Assembly (NCBI GenBank): GCA_014706385.1 | Contig: JACGZH010000007.1 | Coordinates: 1,123,501-1,187,500, forward strand | Direction of reading: 5' to 3' | From: Phaffia rhodozyma | Lineage: Eukaryota; Basidiomycota; Tremellomycetes; Cystofilobasidiales; Mrakiaceae | Length of the DNA stretch: 64,000 bases | Shown here: positions 36,910-49,339 of the stretch, one piece after another | Numbering within the stretch: position 1 is the stretch's first letter | How the letters are laid out: each line of letters starts with the position of its first letter | Notes under the pieces: generated by a model | The model's input: the letters and a program-made list of their open reading frames with translations, nothing else | Databases searched by the model: none | What the model was told of the DNA's origin: nothing | Made by a program: the position numbers and the translations under genes

Positions 36910-39900
36910 CTAAGCATCAATCTTAGCTTTCTTGGGAGCACGCTTTTTGGGAGCTGAAACCACTGGGGACTCAGCAGCTGTCGATTCATCTTTCGACCTG
37001 AGGGGTTTGAAAATGATATAACTAAGTTTGTCTTTCTTGCTGATCGTAAAAAATTGGTGAATGTACTTACAGCTTCTTGTAAATGCTTTTCAGCTTGTCG
37101 TGCTTGATCCCTTTCCTTGGCCAGAAATAACTCGCAAAGACCCAAAGGTGTTTTGACCATCTGTCAGGTTACACATGAAGCGCAAACGTTCTTATCAGTC
37201 AACAAGCTTCCAAGGCAACCAAGAAGGAAGAGGTAGTCACATACTTTTCGGCATCTTCGCCCTTGGCTCGCTTGTTTGCAACGACAAGGTCGATTCGGGC
37301 TCCAACCAAAGCTAAGCAATCCTTGAGAACCACTAACTTTTCCTCTCGAGGAAGATCGTCTGTTCCAGTCTTGAGTTTTTTCTGAAGAGGGTAGAAACAT
37401 AACGGGCAGAAATAAGAAGCGTTTCATACCATTGGCAATAAAATCAGCCATTCAAACTTAGCACTTACAAGAGAGCTCTTAACGGGACGAAGTTCTTCCT
37501 TCGTAGCAGCCTCGTCCATTGATTCGCTATTGATCCGACCCGAAGAAAGCTTACTTAGAATTCATACCTAGCGCAACACAAAGAATATGCCTCAAGTACT
37601 TACTAGTCGGAGCTGTCGGACTCTGTATCGGTGTAGGTCGGCGTCGCCTTCCTCTTGACCTGAGCGGCTGCTGCTTCAGCAGCAGCAATAGCGGCAGATT
37701 GTGCTTTGGCCGAAGGTTTCCGTTTCGATGCAGCACCTTCAGGTACTGGGGGGTATGATCCAGAGCTCTGGGAATGTTGAAGCCCTTGGGACTGCGCCAA
37801 CGCGGATTGTTCGGCGTAGTACCTAGCATTATCCTCAAATTCACGAATGAGACCACACAAGTAATCTCCTCTTCTGACCAAGTGAACCGCCGTAGGTGTG
37901 CTTTTGGTTTGGCCTTCTTCCAGCGGTTTTCCTTTTTGGTCTTCAAGGAAGAACTTGCCGGCAAGCTCAAGCGAAGGGTCCATCTGGATCGCTTCCCAAG
38001 AACCGAACCCGTGCTTCCAAATTCCAACGACCAACCGAGCATCTTCATCAGGACCCCATTCGACCGTCCAGTTTTGGGTCGGACGGATGTGGTCTGTAGG
38101 AATTCGCCAGCGGATCAGATCCGAAACGGTACTAAGAAGCTGGTGGACTGCTTTCAAGTCAAAGTGACGAGATACCATGGTCTCCGCATTGATGCTCCTG
38201 AGAATGTGACCGATTGACGAATCTTAAGTACTGCTCGAACCACGAGAGAAGACAAAAAGAAGAAAAACTTACGAGATGCCTCTGAATTCCATGAGGACCG
38301 CCTTCTGACGCATGTTAGATGTGATCTTGAGGAGTAGAAGATTTGATTTGATTCAGATAGTGATTACGTTCAGCTACTATAGAAAACTGTTATCACGATT
38401 ACATCAGAACGCTGTACTTACCACCTCTCCGGCTTCCTGTTTCTTTTTCATCTCGCTTTTATGAGCATTGATGGTGGCGATTCCGCCCTGGATGAGCTCA
38501 TCACAAGCCTGCATGATGACAGCTCGATTTTTCGTTTCGACCTTTGCGTCTTTCGCCTGATTCGAAGCAACACATGCGATGAGTTCAGCCAAATTTGAGA
38601 CGAGTGAAGTGAGATACTCAAAGCGATAACAAACGAGATGCGTGGACTTACGATCAAGTCGTATCGTAATCTGATGTCTCCCCACTTTTGGAGATTACGG
38701 ATAAGCATTCGAAGATCCCGATCTGGATCCGAAAAGAGTGAATATTTAGCGCCAGCTCTTTCGTCTCAGAGACCAGGGGATCCATATATATCTCAAAAGT
38801 ATCACAGATAACATACCTTTAAGCTCCAACGCTTTCTGAGCAGCCGTCTTCCGAGCTGATCCAGCCTTGGCCGCTCCTTTACTTTTCGGTGGGGGAGAGT
38901 CCCTCGCGGGTGAACTACCCTCCTCATCCATCATTCCTGAGTACGTCCCTGGGTTCGTTGGTGCCGCCGCTCGTTTTCTCGATTTCGAGCTCAGCACTGT
39001 AGACTCTCTGGAGATCGCTTCGGGTGGCTCAATCACGTCCACAGGTCGAGCTTCCACAGGGATGATTTCGTCCCATGACAGATCGGTCTTTACATCCTGA
39101 ACGGCGGCGAATTGTTGGAGGAAACCTTCGCCACCAAGAGAAGTTCCACCACCGTCCATACCGGCGGTCTCATGATCTTCGGCTCTGTTCAGGATGTCAT
39201 CTAAGTCCATCTCGTCGAGTTTCTTATTCTGAATTGTGTCGTCCGTTTTGAACATATTCTGAGCACCGAATCTGGTTGAGGGCAGGGAAATTTGGTCAAT
39301 AAAACTAGCTCCGTAAAAAGGAGAGTAGTGTTCACAGAGAGGACCAATCATCGAGGAAGAAACGTACTTCAGAATAGCGCTAAGCTCTTCTTTACTAAAG
39401 TTCTCTGCCTTGGCTCCACCAGCAGCCTTGGGTCCTAGAGTAGACCCTGAAGTATCCATCTGACTGATGACTGTACATTGCCAAAGCAAAACACGGATTA
39501 GCGTTGGCAATTTCAACGAGTGCATCTGAATAGGAGAAAGGAAGAGAAGATAGCTTACTAGCATGCTCTAGAACCATCTTTTTCTTTGCTCTTTCCAATA
39601 CGTCTTCCTCAACGGTATCTTTACTCAATAGCCTGTTTTGAAAAGAGGAGAAGAAACAGAGGTCAGTGACAATCTGAAGACGCGCGAAAGAGAAAGGCTT
39701 GGAAAATAGCTTTACCTATACACCATGACGTGCGACTTTTGACCGATTCGGTGAGCTCGGGCCATTGCCTATCAGTGTGAGAATACAAAGGATAAGAGTA
39801 TCAGGATCGAATCAAAGCCCCTGCCGCGATCTTACATCTGATGACTTACCTGAAGATCGTTTTGAGGGTTCCTGATTGAGATCGAAGTCATTCCCAAGGG

Positions 39901-42900
39901 TAACAAGAACGTGAGCAAACATAACCGAAAGTATAGGAACAGAGAAAACGTAAATAAGATCGAAGACCGACCAATCGCTGTCGAAGATGATGACCGTATC
40001 TGCGGAAGCAAGGTTGATACCAAGACCACCAGCTCTGGTAGAGAGCAGGAATGCAAAGTCTGGAGAGTTGGGTGCGTTGAAATGTTCGATAGATTTCTTA
40101 CGAATATCCGATGGTACCGTACCTACATGTCGAGACAAACGAGAACAGTTGAGTGATACCGTGGAAAAGAGAGAGAAAGATCCGATGATGGTGAACGACT
40201 AACCGTCTAATCGTTGATGGATATAACCTCTGATGGACATATAATCTGACATGATATCCAACATTCTAACCATCTGTGAGAAAATCAACACTCGATGACC
40301 GTCCGCTTTGAGCTTGTTCAACAGCTTGTCCAGTAACACCATCTTTCCACTGCTCATCACAATCCCTCGAAGGATTTCATCGGTTGTGTTTGCTTTGACT
40401 TCAGCTCCATCGAATAAGAATGGGTGGTTTCTTTTGTTGAAGAAGAGAATGGGAAGCTATGTGTTTAGACCTTGCGTCTTACGGATATCACCAAAGTCGA
40501 ATAGACTCACGAAGCTTTCTTCAACTCCATGACTACATGTAAAAATAAGAACGTTCCAACCGTGGATCACAGATAGATGAGAGGCATATCCACAAGACAA
40601 GTCGCTGATTCAACGAGAGGGTGAAAACACAAACCGATGTTCAATAGACTGAACTGCTGGCCTTGAGCACCTTGACTAAGAGCTGTAAAATTCTACAAAT
40701 AGAAAGCAAGACAAGGAAACCCGAAAGCAGCGAGTTGAGCGTTTCTTCTTTGCTTTGCGCGGATTAAACAACCAAGGAAGAGACCCGGGTCACTGACTCG
40801 TGTTAAGATGTCTGAAGATAAACACCGGTTCGAGAACAAGACTAATCAGCACACGTCTTTCTTGCCGTCACAAAGACACCAACACGATAACGAGGCCGAC
40901 GTACTTTTGTAATAGTGGGTCTGAAGCGCCGACATTTCCACTCTCAAAATCCTCTCTGATTTTGTCGGGAGAGACTTTACAACGTCTCTCTTTAATCTAC
41001 GAAGCATCACACCCGCCAGACTGACGTGGAGATCTTTGATCTTTGCTTCCTGATCGGCGTCATTCAGCTCAAACTCGTTACCTGCCAATTGGACTATTGA
41101 AATATTGATTGAGAGTGAGGAGCACGAAGAATTCAGATACTTGAACAAGAACTAGGCGACATTACAAAATGCAGTACTCACATTTCTCTGGCATAAGGAA
41201 GTGCATCAGAGCCAACAGTTCTATCGATAGAGAGATCAAGATAAAAGGCTCGGTCAGATTGAGTTCTCACAGGGGAGCAGCCGAAGCACGACTGACCTTT
41301 GACGTTGTTTTGTAGAGGGGTACCAGTGATGAGAAGTCTCGAGGCAGAAGAGAATCCTTTAAGGGCTTCGTACAACTGAGATTCCGAATTTTTTAATCGA
41401 TGTGCCTAAATCAGAAAGAAAAAAAGATATTTGTCAATGACCAGAGAATAGAGCGGGAATCAAAGTCAGGAAAAGAAATTGAATCTGAGGCTGGAAGGAA
41501 AAGTCCTTACCTCATCAACTTCTAAAGCCTGCCACTTGATACTACCCAGATCAAGTTTATCCTTCAGAATGAACTCGTATGTTGTCAACAACACGTTGAA
41601 CTTCAGTTTTCTTGCCGGTCCAAACTCATATTGTCTGATGACCTCTCTGCTCTTCGCCGATCCCTGGTAACAGATCACGTTCATATCGGGAGCCCAATAT
41701 TTGAATTGCATTTGCCAAGCGGGGATTGTCGAGAGAGGGACGACGCAGAGGAAAGGACCGAACTGTTGACGTTCGTGGAAGAGGTACGAGAGGAATGCGA
41801 CCGACTGGACCGTCTTTCCTAGACCCATCTATAGATCACAGTAAAAGAGAAGGAAAGAGCTCGTTGAGCTCTTGGACACTAAAGATGAGAACAAAACGAG
41901 AGAAGGCTATCAACGAACTTCATCAGCCAAGATACCGTTTTCCCCCCGACTCCATAAATAGGCCAACCAGTTCAATCCAGTCAACTGGAAATCCTTTAGT
42001 TCACCACCGGTTGCTTTAATGTAATCCGGATCGTCCTGGATCTTAGTGAATAACGGTCGGCCGTTTGTGTAGTTCGTCGATCGCCAGGGAACGGTCAGCG
42101 TGGCTTCTCGTTCCATGTATGCATCAATTTCGGTAGAGGCAGCCGGCGGAAGATCCTCGGCGCACTCCCAGGTATTATCGGCATACACCAGGTCTTTTCG
42201 AGCATGACAGGCGTAAGACGCAAGAGACAGAGCGAGGGTCAGAATCTTCTGCTCGGGCGTGCAGAAAGAAGAATGAAACCTGATGAAGAGAATGAACTCA
42301 ACTGGTCCATTTACAAAAGTACTGAACGTGCTGATAGTTGTGGGCATCATCTGGCGGTGCATCCCGCTGTGCCAAGATTCGTTCTACGATTTTATGTGAT
42401 TCAAGCATCTGACAAGACAAATCGACCTCATCATTAGTTGTTGAAACTCACATGAGCTAGACAACATAGAGAGGGGAAGAACACTCACTTCGTTGATTCT
42501 CTCTTTTTCGATATGGAACGCTTCGAGATCTTCTCTAGAGACCTTAGGGCTGGTGAGGATATGCCTCTGGATAGAGTACGTTCCCTTTATGTAATTGTCG
42601 ACTCGTTTCATTCCCCGATAATTTTTCTTTCGAAGAAAATCGTACAGCTCTTCGGTGTTGTGCAGGTGAGAGAATCCCTTCCATTTGATGACGAAACGCT
42701 GTGAACGGACCGGAAGAGAGTAAGTGTGTTGTGTCGTGAGTCACATAGAGAGAAGTGAAGACTGACCATATTGACATGGGCCACATCATCTGGATCATTC
42801 AGATGGTCCTCATCTCGAAAGTGTCCGCACACAAGCTCTATCTCGTCCTCCGCTCTCTCTGTAAGAGGTGTGATATCCGTTCAGAACTCTTCTCAAGACT

Positions 42901-44144
42901 AGACCATGATAGAGAAGGAGAAGGAGGAAAGGTTCACTGACGATCGATATTGGAAGCTGCGTAGGCCTCCATCTGGTCCTCCTCGCTGTCGAGCCCATAA
43001 TCAACGGCAGCCTCGTTGTAGTTTGGACCTATCCGTCTCCTGTCTTCTTCTTCAGAATCTAGAACGACAGGCTTGACGCGCTTGTTTCCTTTTTTGTGGA
43101 CTGTGGTGGCATAATCGTCATCTGATTCGGAAGCGGATTTTACCTTGGATACGTAGAGAGCTGTAGCTGTTGAGGACCAGGAGAAAAGAAGAAGAGAAGG
43201 TTAGAAAGAGACAAAGGAACAATTCCGCGCGCTTAAGCAAGATAGACACGAGAACGGAAAGAAGCAGATAGGTGGCACTAAGGAAATCAGAAAGGCAGGG
43301 AACGTACTGGACGTTCGACCTTTTGGAGCGCCACTTGATCTTGGCTTGACCGGCTTCTTCTTCTTTTTGGGTCGCTCATCATAATCATCTGATTCGTCGT
43401 CCTCGGTAGTGTTTCCCTGATCCTGAAAAGTAAGAATAGGGAACATGGAAGGAGAGATGGGCAAGGTAGTTCCAGGAGGGCACAGGCTTTGATCAGTTTG
43501 GACTGTAATGAATGCAAGAACTACTATCGAAGCATACGAACAGATTGTTTTGCCTGACGTATGAAAGAGGTAAGAGTAGAAGTGAGAGGGAAGCGTAGAG
43601 GAGAGGAGGGGAAAAGAGGGTAGATATAAATCAACAGGGGAGATAAAAAGAGTGAAGAAGAAAAAAAATCCAATCAGTTCAACCGTGTATTTCTTTTCTC
43701 AACTCCCATCTTCCCATGTCGTTCCAAGACCTCGTAGAGAACCAAAAGAGCAAGACCTTCTTCGGCCAGACCGAAAGAGACAGACAAAAGAGAAACCAAG
43801 AAGATAAGAAGAGAGCAGAAAGAAGGACGTACCGATTTCCGGGCGCCTCCGTTCGTGTTTGCTTTCGCTTTGGGCTTTCCCTTTGTTTTCGAACTCTGGT
43901 TGGATTCTCTGTACTCCTCTCCTTCATCGCTTTCGCTTTCGTTTTCTCCGTCCCCGTCGTCGTCCTCGAAATCCTCCCCCTTTTCGCTCTCGCCGTAGTC
44001 GTCCTCGTCGTCGTCTTCGGGCGAGACTGAGCGCTCGACGTAGGACTGCCTGGGTACGGTCTGAGTCGAGGGGACCTTGCCTCCGACGACAGCTCGGTGG
44101 TTCACCGGTTGTATCGGGGAGTAAGATCCTAAGCCGTTTTCCAT
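36910..44144 (-). CDS. CHD1: Chromodomain remodelling ATPase Chd1
   Basis: ATP-dependent nucleosome-spacing enzyme. From the ATG at 44144 ([20 protein letters not shown]) an acidic, Ser-rich leader runs to about 42960. Tandem chromodomains lie at about 42850-42080, with [20 protein letters not shown] between them and [10 protein letters not shown] in the second. The Snf2 motor begins [20 protein letters not shown] (about 41990); Walker A is split by an intron, ILADE / [16 protein letters not shown] (41828). [13 protein letters not shown] box spans an intron near 41510-41390. Motor lobe 2 includes [20 protein letters not shown] (about 40060-40000) and a [22 protein letters not shown] motif (about 39765-39720). 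SANT-SLIDE region (about 38690-37900) includes [20 protein letters not shown]. The tail, with a DUF4208-like part, ends [13 protein letters not shown] at 36910. An in-frame ATG at 44489 would lengthen the N terminus. About 25 exons; complete. Confidence 0.93.
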
Positions 44145-45634
44145 CTCTTTTCGAACTGAGACCGAGATAAAGAGGGATGTAACTTGGTGTTTTTTTCTAA
44201 GAGCAAGAAGAGAGGAGACCACTGTTGAATCAAATAGAATGGCAAAGAGCGGTAAACGAGCTGGCTTGACACTTTTGACTCTGGGATAATCCGAGAGGAG
44301 AGCAAGACAAGGAGACTGACCGAGAGTGAAAGGACTTTTAGAAAGAGAGACCTGATCAAGGAATGCAACGTCCCCGAAAGACTCGACAAGCTTTAGAGAG
44401 CTTGGATTGAAGGAGGAAAGAGGGAGGGAAGCTCTGAAGGGGGACAAAGAGGGAAGGTGGCCGTTTGGAGTTTGGGTGCTCGCCGTCATTCGAGATGACA
44501 AGAAACGCTATTTCTCGCGGTCTCTTCTATTGGACCTGATCTCTTTTCGTTCTTCCTTCTTTCTTCTTCCTCTTGCTTGCTCCTTTCATTCATAGTTCAT
44601 TCTTTCTTTTCTGATTTTCTCTTTCTCGCCTGTGTTCTCTCTCGGGTACTCTTCGTATCTGTGTCTTTGTCCTTGCAACATGTAGCATGAATGTATGCTG
44701 TTTGCGTAGCTCGAGGAGCCCAAGAGGCACCAGATAACAAAGAGAAGGACATATGTACGCCAGTTTGGTAGGAGTCTGCTTGCATCCTCTCAGCAAATGC
44801 ATACATTCAAGACAACAAACTCAAGGTGAACACAAATGAAAGAAAGACCGGCGTTCTGGATGTTCTGGATATCTGGTTTGGATAGGCTTGTATGCGGTGT
44901 GTAATCCGAACGAAGGCTGACGCACCGAGAGAGGAAACAACTGCTGGAAAGGTGGATCTGAGCCGTATATACTGGATGAAGAGTCTATCGCTGACGATGT
45001 TTCAACAACAGAGACGTTCTGAGTGCGTGAACGAGACGAGAGAAGAAGGAGAGAGCGCAACCGATGGTGATGGTGAAGGAGAGACGATGAACGAGAGGGT
45101 GGAGAAATGTATTGGACGTCCTATTGAAAGTTGTATTTGTTTGTATTCATTTGTATTGGAAAAGTGTATTGAATGGTGTATTAGAAAAGTACATTAGGAA
45201 ATCTACTAGGAAAGATAATAGGCAAGTCTACTACGAGCGCATCTGCACCAAAGCAAACACTCCCACCAAACGTCGCCCTTGCGCTGCCTCTGTAGCTCTC
45301 TGTTCTGATCCTCCGAGTAGCTATATAGCGGCTTGACCAGAGTTCGTCATTGAAAGTCTTTCTTGTCTTCTCTGATTTCGATGTTTCTTCACTCTTCTTC
45401 AACGCATTTCCTTCATTTGAGTTGTGTCGGGCGCGTTTCGTCCCTACCATCGCTTCTATCAGGTCACTATCACTACCTTCTAGCTGTAGTGGAGATATTG
45501 GGTCACAAACACGAAAACTCGAAAGGTAAAAGAGCGAGGTGGAGATGAAACACATGCGCTCTTGAGACAGTATATGTACATGAGTATTAACAAGCAGACA
45601 AAACAGAATACATGGTGCGGGAAAGAGAACTGTA
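44145..45634. other. 1.5 kb gene-poor stretch
   Basis: Between the CHD1 start and the tail-anchored gene stop (both minus strand). It contains the CHD1 promoter/leader, with an open in-frame extension up to an ATG at 44489, CT/AG-rich runs (about 44560-44640), and a T/A-rich patch of GTATT-like words at about 45115-45235. A leftward 90-codon frame (ATG at 45453, stop 45181) has no recognisable family. I call no gene. Confidence 0.45.
45115..45235. repeat. Degenerate GTATT-rich repeat patch
   Basis: Imperfect words such as TTGTATTC, TTGTATTGGAAAAGT, GTATTAGAAAAGT, ACATTAGGAAATCT and ACTAGGAAAGAT follow one another. Its right end, read in reverse (CGTAGTAGACTTGCCTATTA), partly matches CGTTGTAGTCTGCCTATTAG at 46801-46820 on the other side of the neighbouring gene. 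Origin unknown. Confidence 0.4.
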
Positions 45635-46484
45635 TCAAGAGGAATACGAGACCGTCCACTTCTTCGACTCGTTTGAGTTAGGTACGAAGAGAACAATTCC
45701 TACAATGATTAATATGAAGGCGAGACATATCGAGCAAAATATGAGGACAGCTATTTAATCAAACACCAACAATCATTTCAGTTTCAATCATAAGGCTTGA
45801 AAACGGGCGGCAGATGAGACAAAGAAGAGAGGAGAAGAGTCCGTTGGGGACGGCAAAGAAACAAGATTGACTAACGTTTCAATTTCTGTCTTGATGTCAA
45901 GATAAGTCTCACCCTGATCTCCTCGAAGGTTTGTCCAGCTATCAGGTCATTCCAATCAGATTCCGACACGTCAGCCCAATCTTCGCCTACCGGGATCTGG
46001 AAGACCATTCGTTCAACGGATCTTCGACTGAGGACATCTGGAAGGGCCAGGCGAAGACTCTCAATAGTTTCCTTGAAGAGTCGACAAGTTGAGGAGAAGG
46101 TAAGGATAGAATGTCAGTGCACGTCGAATGCTTTTGTCGTATAGTTCACGCCGCCACACAAGAAAAGAACCTGGGTGCAGAGCGAGAGAACGAGCGAAGG
46201 CTATGAACTGCAGAAGAACACGAAAAACGTACCTCTTTGGTGAGGCCCCACGTACACATCACGGTGTGTTTCCAATCACTCGATGGCCAGACAACCTTGA
46301 AAGCCCTAAAGCGTCTACCTGAAGGCGTTGGATTCAGGGCTGTAGGAGGATAAGATGTTGGGTTCGAGACTGGTACATCTTGTGGAACTGTTCCCTCAAG
46401 ACGAGAATCCTTGGAGTACAAAGGAAGAGAGCTTTCGGCTGACTCGTCAGTGGAGGGCAGAGGTGTGTATGGATTGCTGGTCAT
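45635..46484 (-). CDS. Unrecognised tail-anchored protein
   Basis: I do not recognise this family. The ATG at 46484 gives MTSNPYTPLPSTDESAESSL, a Pro/Ser-rich leader, then RRFRAFKVVWPSSDWKHTVM and CTWGLTKE. After an intron the core continues ETIESLRLALPDVLSRRSVE ... FQIPVGEDWADVSESDWNDL ... GQTFEEIRVRLILTSRQKLK (about 46070-45890). The last exon encodes VLIFCSICLAFILIIVGIVL, a single hydrophobic helix, then a short tail VPNSNESKKWTVSYSS (stop 45635). The pattern of short strands, one helix and FEEIRVRLIL suggests a ubiquitin-like fold held on a membrane by a C-terminal anchor; this is inference. The three-exon model keeps frame and ends in a plausible tail anchor, so a real gene is likely. 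Confidence 0.65.
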
Positions 46485-46815
46485 GATGATGTCTGGAATA
46501 AAGATAGAGATGTGATTAGTGAGGTGGACGCATGGGTGCGAGTTCTTATGAAGACTTAGCACCACTACTTTAATGAGCAAAACCTTATTTCCGAGCTCGT
46601 CGTCAGCGCTTCTTGGTCAACGTCAGTCACTTGGGCATACTTCGAAGGATCGATTTGACAGAGATGGGCAATACTCTTGGCCATAAGGCAGAGACGAGCA
46701 CAGATGTGCATGTATGCTTGATGGATGTATAAGAGAGAGAGTTCTGGTGAGAGCTCTAGTACAAAGTGCAGTAAAAAGTGCAGTAAAAAAGTGTAGTCAT
46801 CGTTGTAGTCTGCCT

Positions 46816-46883
46816 ATTAGGAAGGTTTGTATTGTTTTTCCGGAATACAAAAAAACTACAGAAAGACTACAAACTTTCCTAAT
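46816..46883. repeat. Inverted repeat (hairpin)
   Basis: The arm ATTAGGAAGGTTTGTA (46816-46831) pairs with TACAAACTTTCCTAAT (46868-46883) at 15 of 16 positions, with a 36-base spacer. A second pair, TTGTATT and AATACAA, nests inside. Located in a divergent promoter. Could form a cruciform or be a remnant of a small inverted-repeat element. Confidence 0.7.
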
Positions 46884-46994
46884 CAATTTTCTAGTCTCTC
46901 CATAGACGCGCCCTTGTTTTTCTCCTCGCTCTCTTTCCTCTGCATCGTCCCCTTGCACCTCCATCTCGGCCATCCACCATCAGCACAGGCAACT

Positions 46995-47049
46995 GCAACA
47001 GCAGCAACAGCAGCAACAGCAGCAACAGCAGCAACAGCAGCAACAGCAA
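46995..47049. repeat. CAACAGCAG nonamer repeat in 5' leader
   Basis: About six copies of a 9-bp CAA/CAG unit ending 23 bp before the SH3 gene ATG. In one frame it would read polyglutamine, but that frame is not the one used by the SH3 protein. Confidence 0.9.
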
Positions 47050-47071
47050 AGTAATCACAGAGAACCTCACC

Positions 47072-48614
47072 ATGGACCACAGGTCACCTCGTTCGCCTCA
47101 CTTCCCATCCCCTACATCACCATTCGTCCCACCACCAAGCGAGCAAGACGAACTAGATAGACTAGGCGCGTTCGACGCAAAGTCAACAGCTCTACATACC
47201 AGGCGATCCGGTGGTCGTCCGTCGGATGCTTCGTCTTCTTCCTCTGTTTCTGCCGTATCGTTTCCTTCTTCCTTAGCAGAAAACGTGATTATACCATCAT
47301 CATCATCATCATCACCGCCACCACCATCGTCCTCATCACTACTACTACACCTACCCTCGTCCGAAGGATCCCTTGCGACTCTCGAGAAGGATACCGACCT
47401 GGACTCGCCGGTCGAATCCTCACTCTTCCTCGTCACAGAACCTCAAGAAGAGTCTCACACAGACTCAAGCAACCATGGCGACAGCAACGACCCAACAGGT
47501 CGGAATGCTGCACTTGGTCTGGGTCCTTCAGCCGGACAACTCTCGTCACTATCCCATCCGTCCACGTCGGCTCCCATCATAGGTCTAGGTCACGGCCCGA
47601 GATCGTCCCCTCAGCCGATCATCATCCCTCCTCTGACAAATCAAGCGCCTGGTTCACCTCATCCGCCGCAGACGGAACCTCATCAATCACCTCCCACTCA
47701 ACGAAAGCTCCAGCATAATCTTCAATCAGACTCGCACGACATAGATCCATCAGCAACACACCCTCCGTCTGCTGTTCTGCTTTCCTCACCACCGGTAAAA
47801 GATCCGGAGAGTCACCCGATACCTAGTCCAACAGACGCGTTCAGTCTATCTCAATCTGTTCATCCTCCTCCATCTCCTCGGTCCTCTTCCGTCAAGGACG
47901 AAGAAAAGCCGGAAGAACAAACGCCCGCCGCGTTTGTTCCTCCGCCCAGGACGACGGATCCAGATACCTCGCCCCTAGACAACCCATCGGAATCACCAGA
48001 GATCAAGATTAGAGATTTCGCATACAACGAGTCGAACGCTCTCCATAGGAAACCGATAGAACCTCGGGCGAACCGAGCATCGACCGCTGATGAACTCGAA
48101 GATGGATCGCAAACCGAGGGGCGCACAGATGAATCCAGAACAAAAACCGCGTTTGGTTGGGGTGAGTTCAAACGCGGTGAGGCCGACGAAGACTGGGAAG
48201 ACGAGAGTGACTATGACGATGATGAAGATGGAGATGACCAAGACGAAGAAGAAGCCCACGACGGCGGCAATACTGGAGGCGGACACGGAGAGGATGAGGA
48301 GGAAGAGGAAGATTGCACCCCTGGACTGTACAAAGCACTTTACGCGTAGGTCTTCTTCTTCTTCTTCTCTTCCTTCGTCCTCTACCCTCATACTCGCACC
48401 TATACTCATAACACACTCTCACACTTCACTCAGATTTCAATCGGAAGCTTCGTCTGAACTATCCCTTTCGGAAGGAGACCTCATCAACGTCCACCGCTCA
48501 GGCGGCATAGGCTGGGTCATCGCCACTCTCGTCTCGCCCAACGGGAACCCTGTCGATCCCGTACAGCAGGGACTCGTCCCGAGAGGTTATCTTCGGCAGG
48601 TTGATAAACCATGA
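47072..48614 (+). CDS. SH3-domain protein (Nbp2/Skb5-like)
   Basis: Probable signalling adaptor. Two exons (47072-48345, 48434-48614) give 484 aa. Most of the protein is disordered and Ser/Pro-rich; an acidic run of Asp/Glu (about 48180-48315) precedes a C-terminal SH3 domain split by the intron: CTPGLYKALYA / FQSEASSELSLSEGD, then LINVHRSGGIGWVIATLV and GLVPRGYLRQVDKP. The ALYxF, ELS, GW and GLVP landmarks of SH3 are all seen. The layout (acidic stretch then single SH3) resembles yeast Nbp2 and fission yeast Skb5, which bind kinases and phosphatases of stress and polarity pathways; orthology is not proven. The intron inside ALYxF is in frame. Confidence 0.78.
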
Positions 48615-49339
48615 GCATGTTTCTCGCTTGCTGTCGCTTTCTTCCGGTCTTTGTCCTCTTGTTTTCTTGGTCTTTCCTTTTTCTTCTTGCTTTGTTTTCG
48701 TTTTTGTTCGCGCTTGTCTTCGTGTCCGTGTCCGTGTCTCAATCATAAAGGCATTCTATATGTTTTGTCGGAAGTGTAGTCTACTTGTCTGCCTTTCCTC
48801 TCTTCTTCCGTCCATCACACATGTTTATCGTGTCTGTCGGGTCTTATTAACACTCATCAACAGTGAACATACACTTTTCTCTTGCCTCCCTTCCGTCCTT
48901 CCTCCTCAATCTTCCCTCTTCGCGTTGTCTGATACAAACAATCCGCCTCTTACGACCATCGCCTCTTCCTTCTCTCCTCTTCTGCTCTCTTTGTGTCGGT
49001 TCTCTCTTTTGCTCTTGTTTCTTCGAACCATATATATATATACATACATATATTCACCGACCAAGTCTCAATTCATGTACAGATGTATCTGATCTTGAAC
49101 CTGTCTGTCGGGTTGTATATACGATGCCCAAGAAGAGAAAACATAAAGAAGATCAGAAAGGATCTTGATTCAATCTTGTACAGTTTCATATAGATCCCAA
49201 ACGCGTTTGATCAGCCAATTCTTGAAATACACATAAAGTTACTACCCTCTCTCTGGGTTTCCTGTTCTGTTCTCTCTTGTGAATCGTCCGCTGCTCCCCG
49301 GGTTCCTCTCCTTTGTTCTTTCTTTTCTTCTTTTTCCTT
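48615..49339. other. Intergenic between convergent genes
   Basis: 725 bp between the SH3 and ribose-5-phosphate isomerase stops. T/C-rich on the + strand, with a short TATATA/CATACA run near 49030-49055. Apparently long 3' UTRs; no gene seen. Confidence 0.5.

Larger units (their letters stand above)
46485..47071. promoter_or_regulatory. Divergent promoter, tail-anchored gene / SH3 gene
   Basis: 587 bp between two divergent starts. It contains repeated AGTGCAGTAAAAA words (about 46765-46795), a 16-bp inverted repeat (46816-46883) and a CAACAGCAG array next to the SH3 gene ATG. No gene seen. Confidence 0.45.

Noticed and set aside
45181..45696. Leftward frame of 171 codons (ATG-initiated part from 45453, 90 codons)
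   Set aside because: Overlaps the last exon and 3' end of the tail-anchored gene in another frame; no domain. Not excluded as a short gene, but unsupported.
46995..47049. Array that looks superficially like a CRISPR or coding polyQ
   Set aside because: No spacers, 9-bp unit, eukaryotic context; the polyQ frame is not joined to any supported gene.
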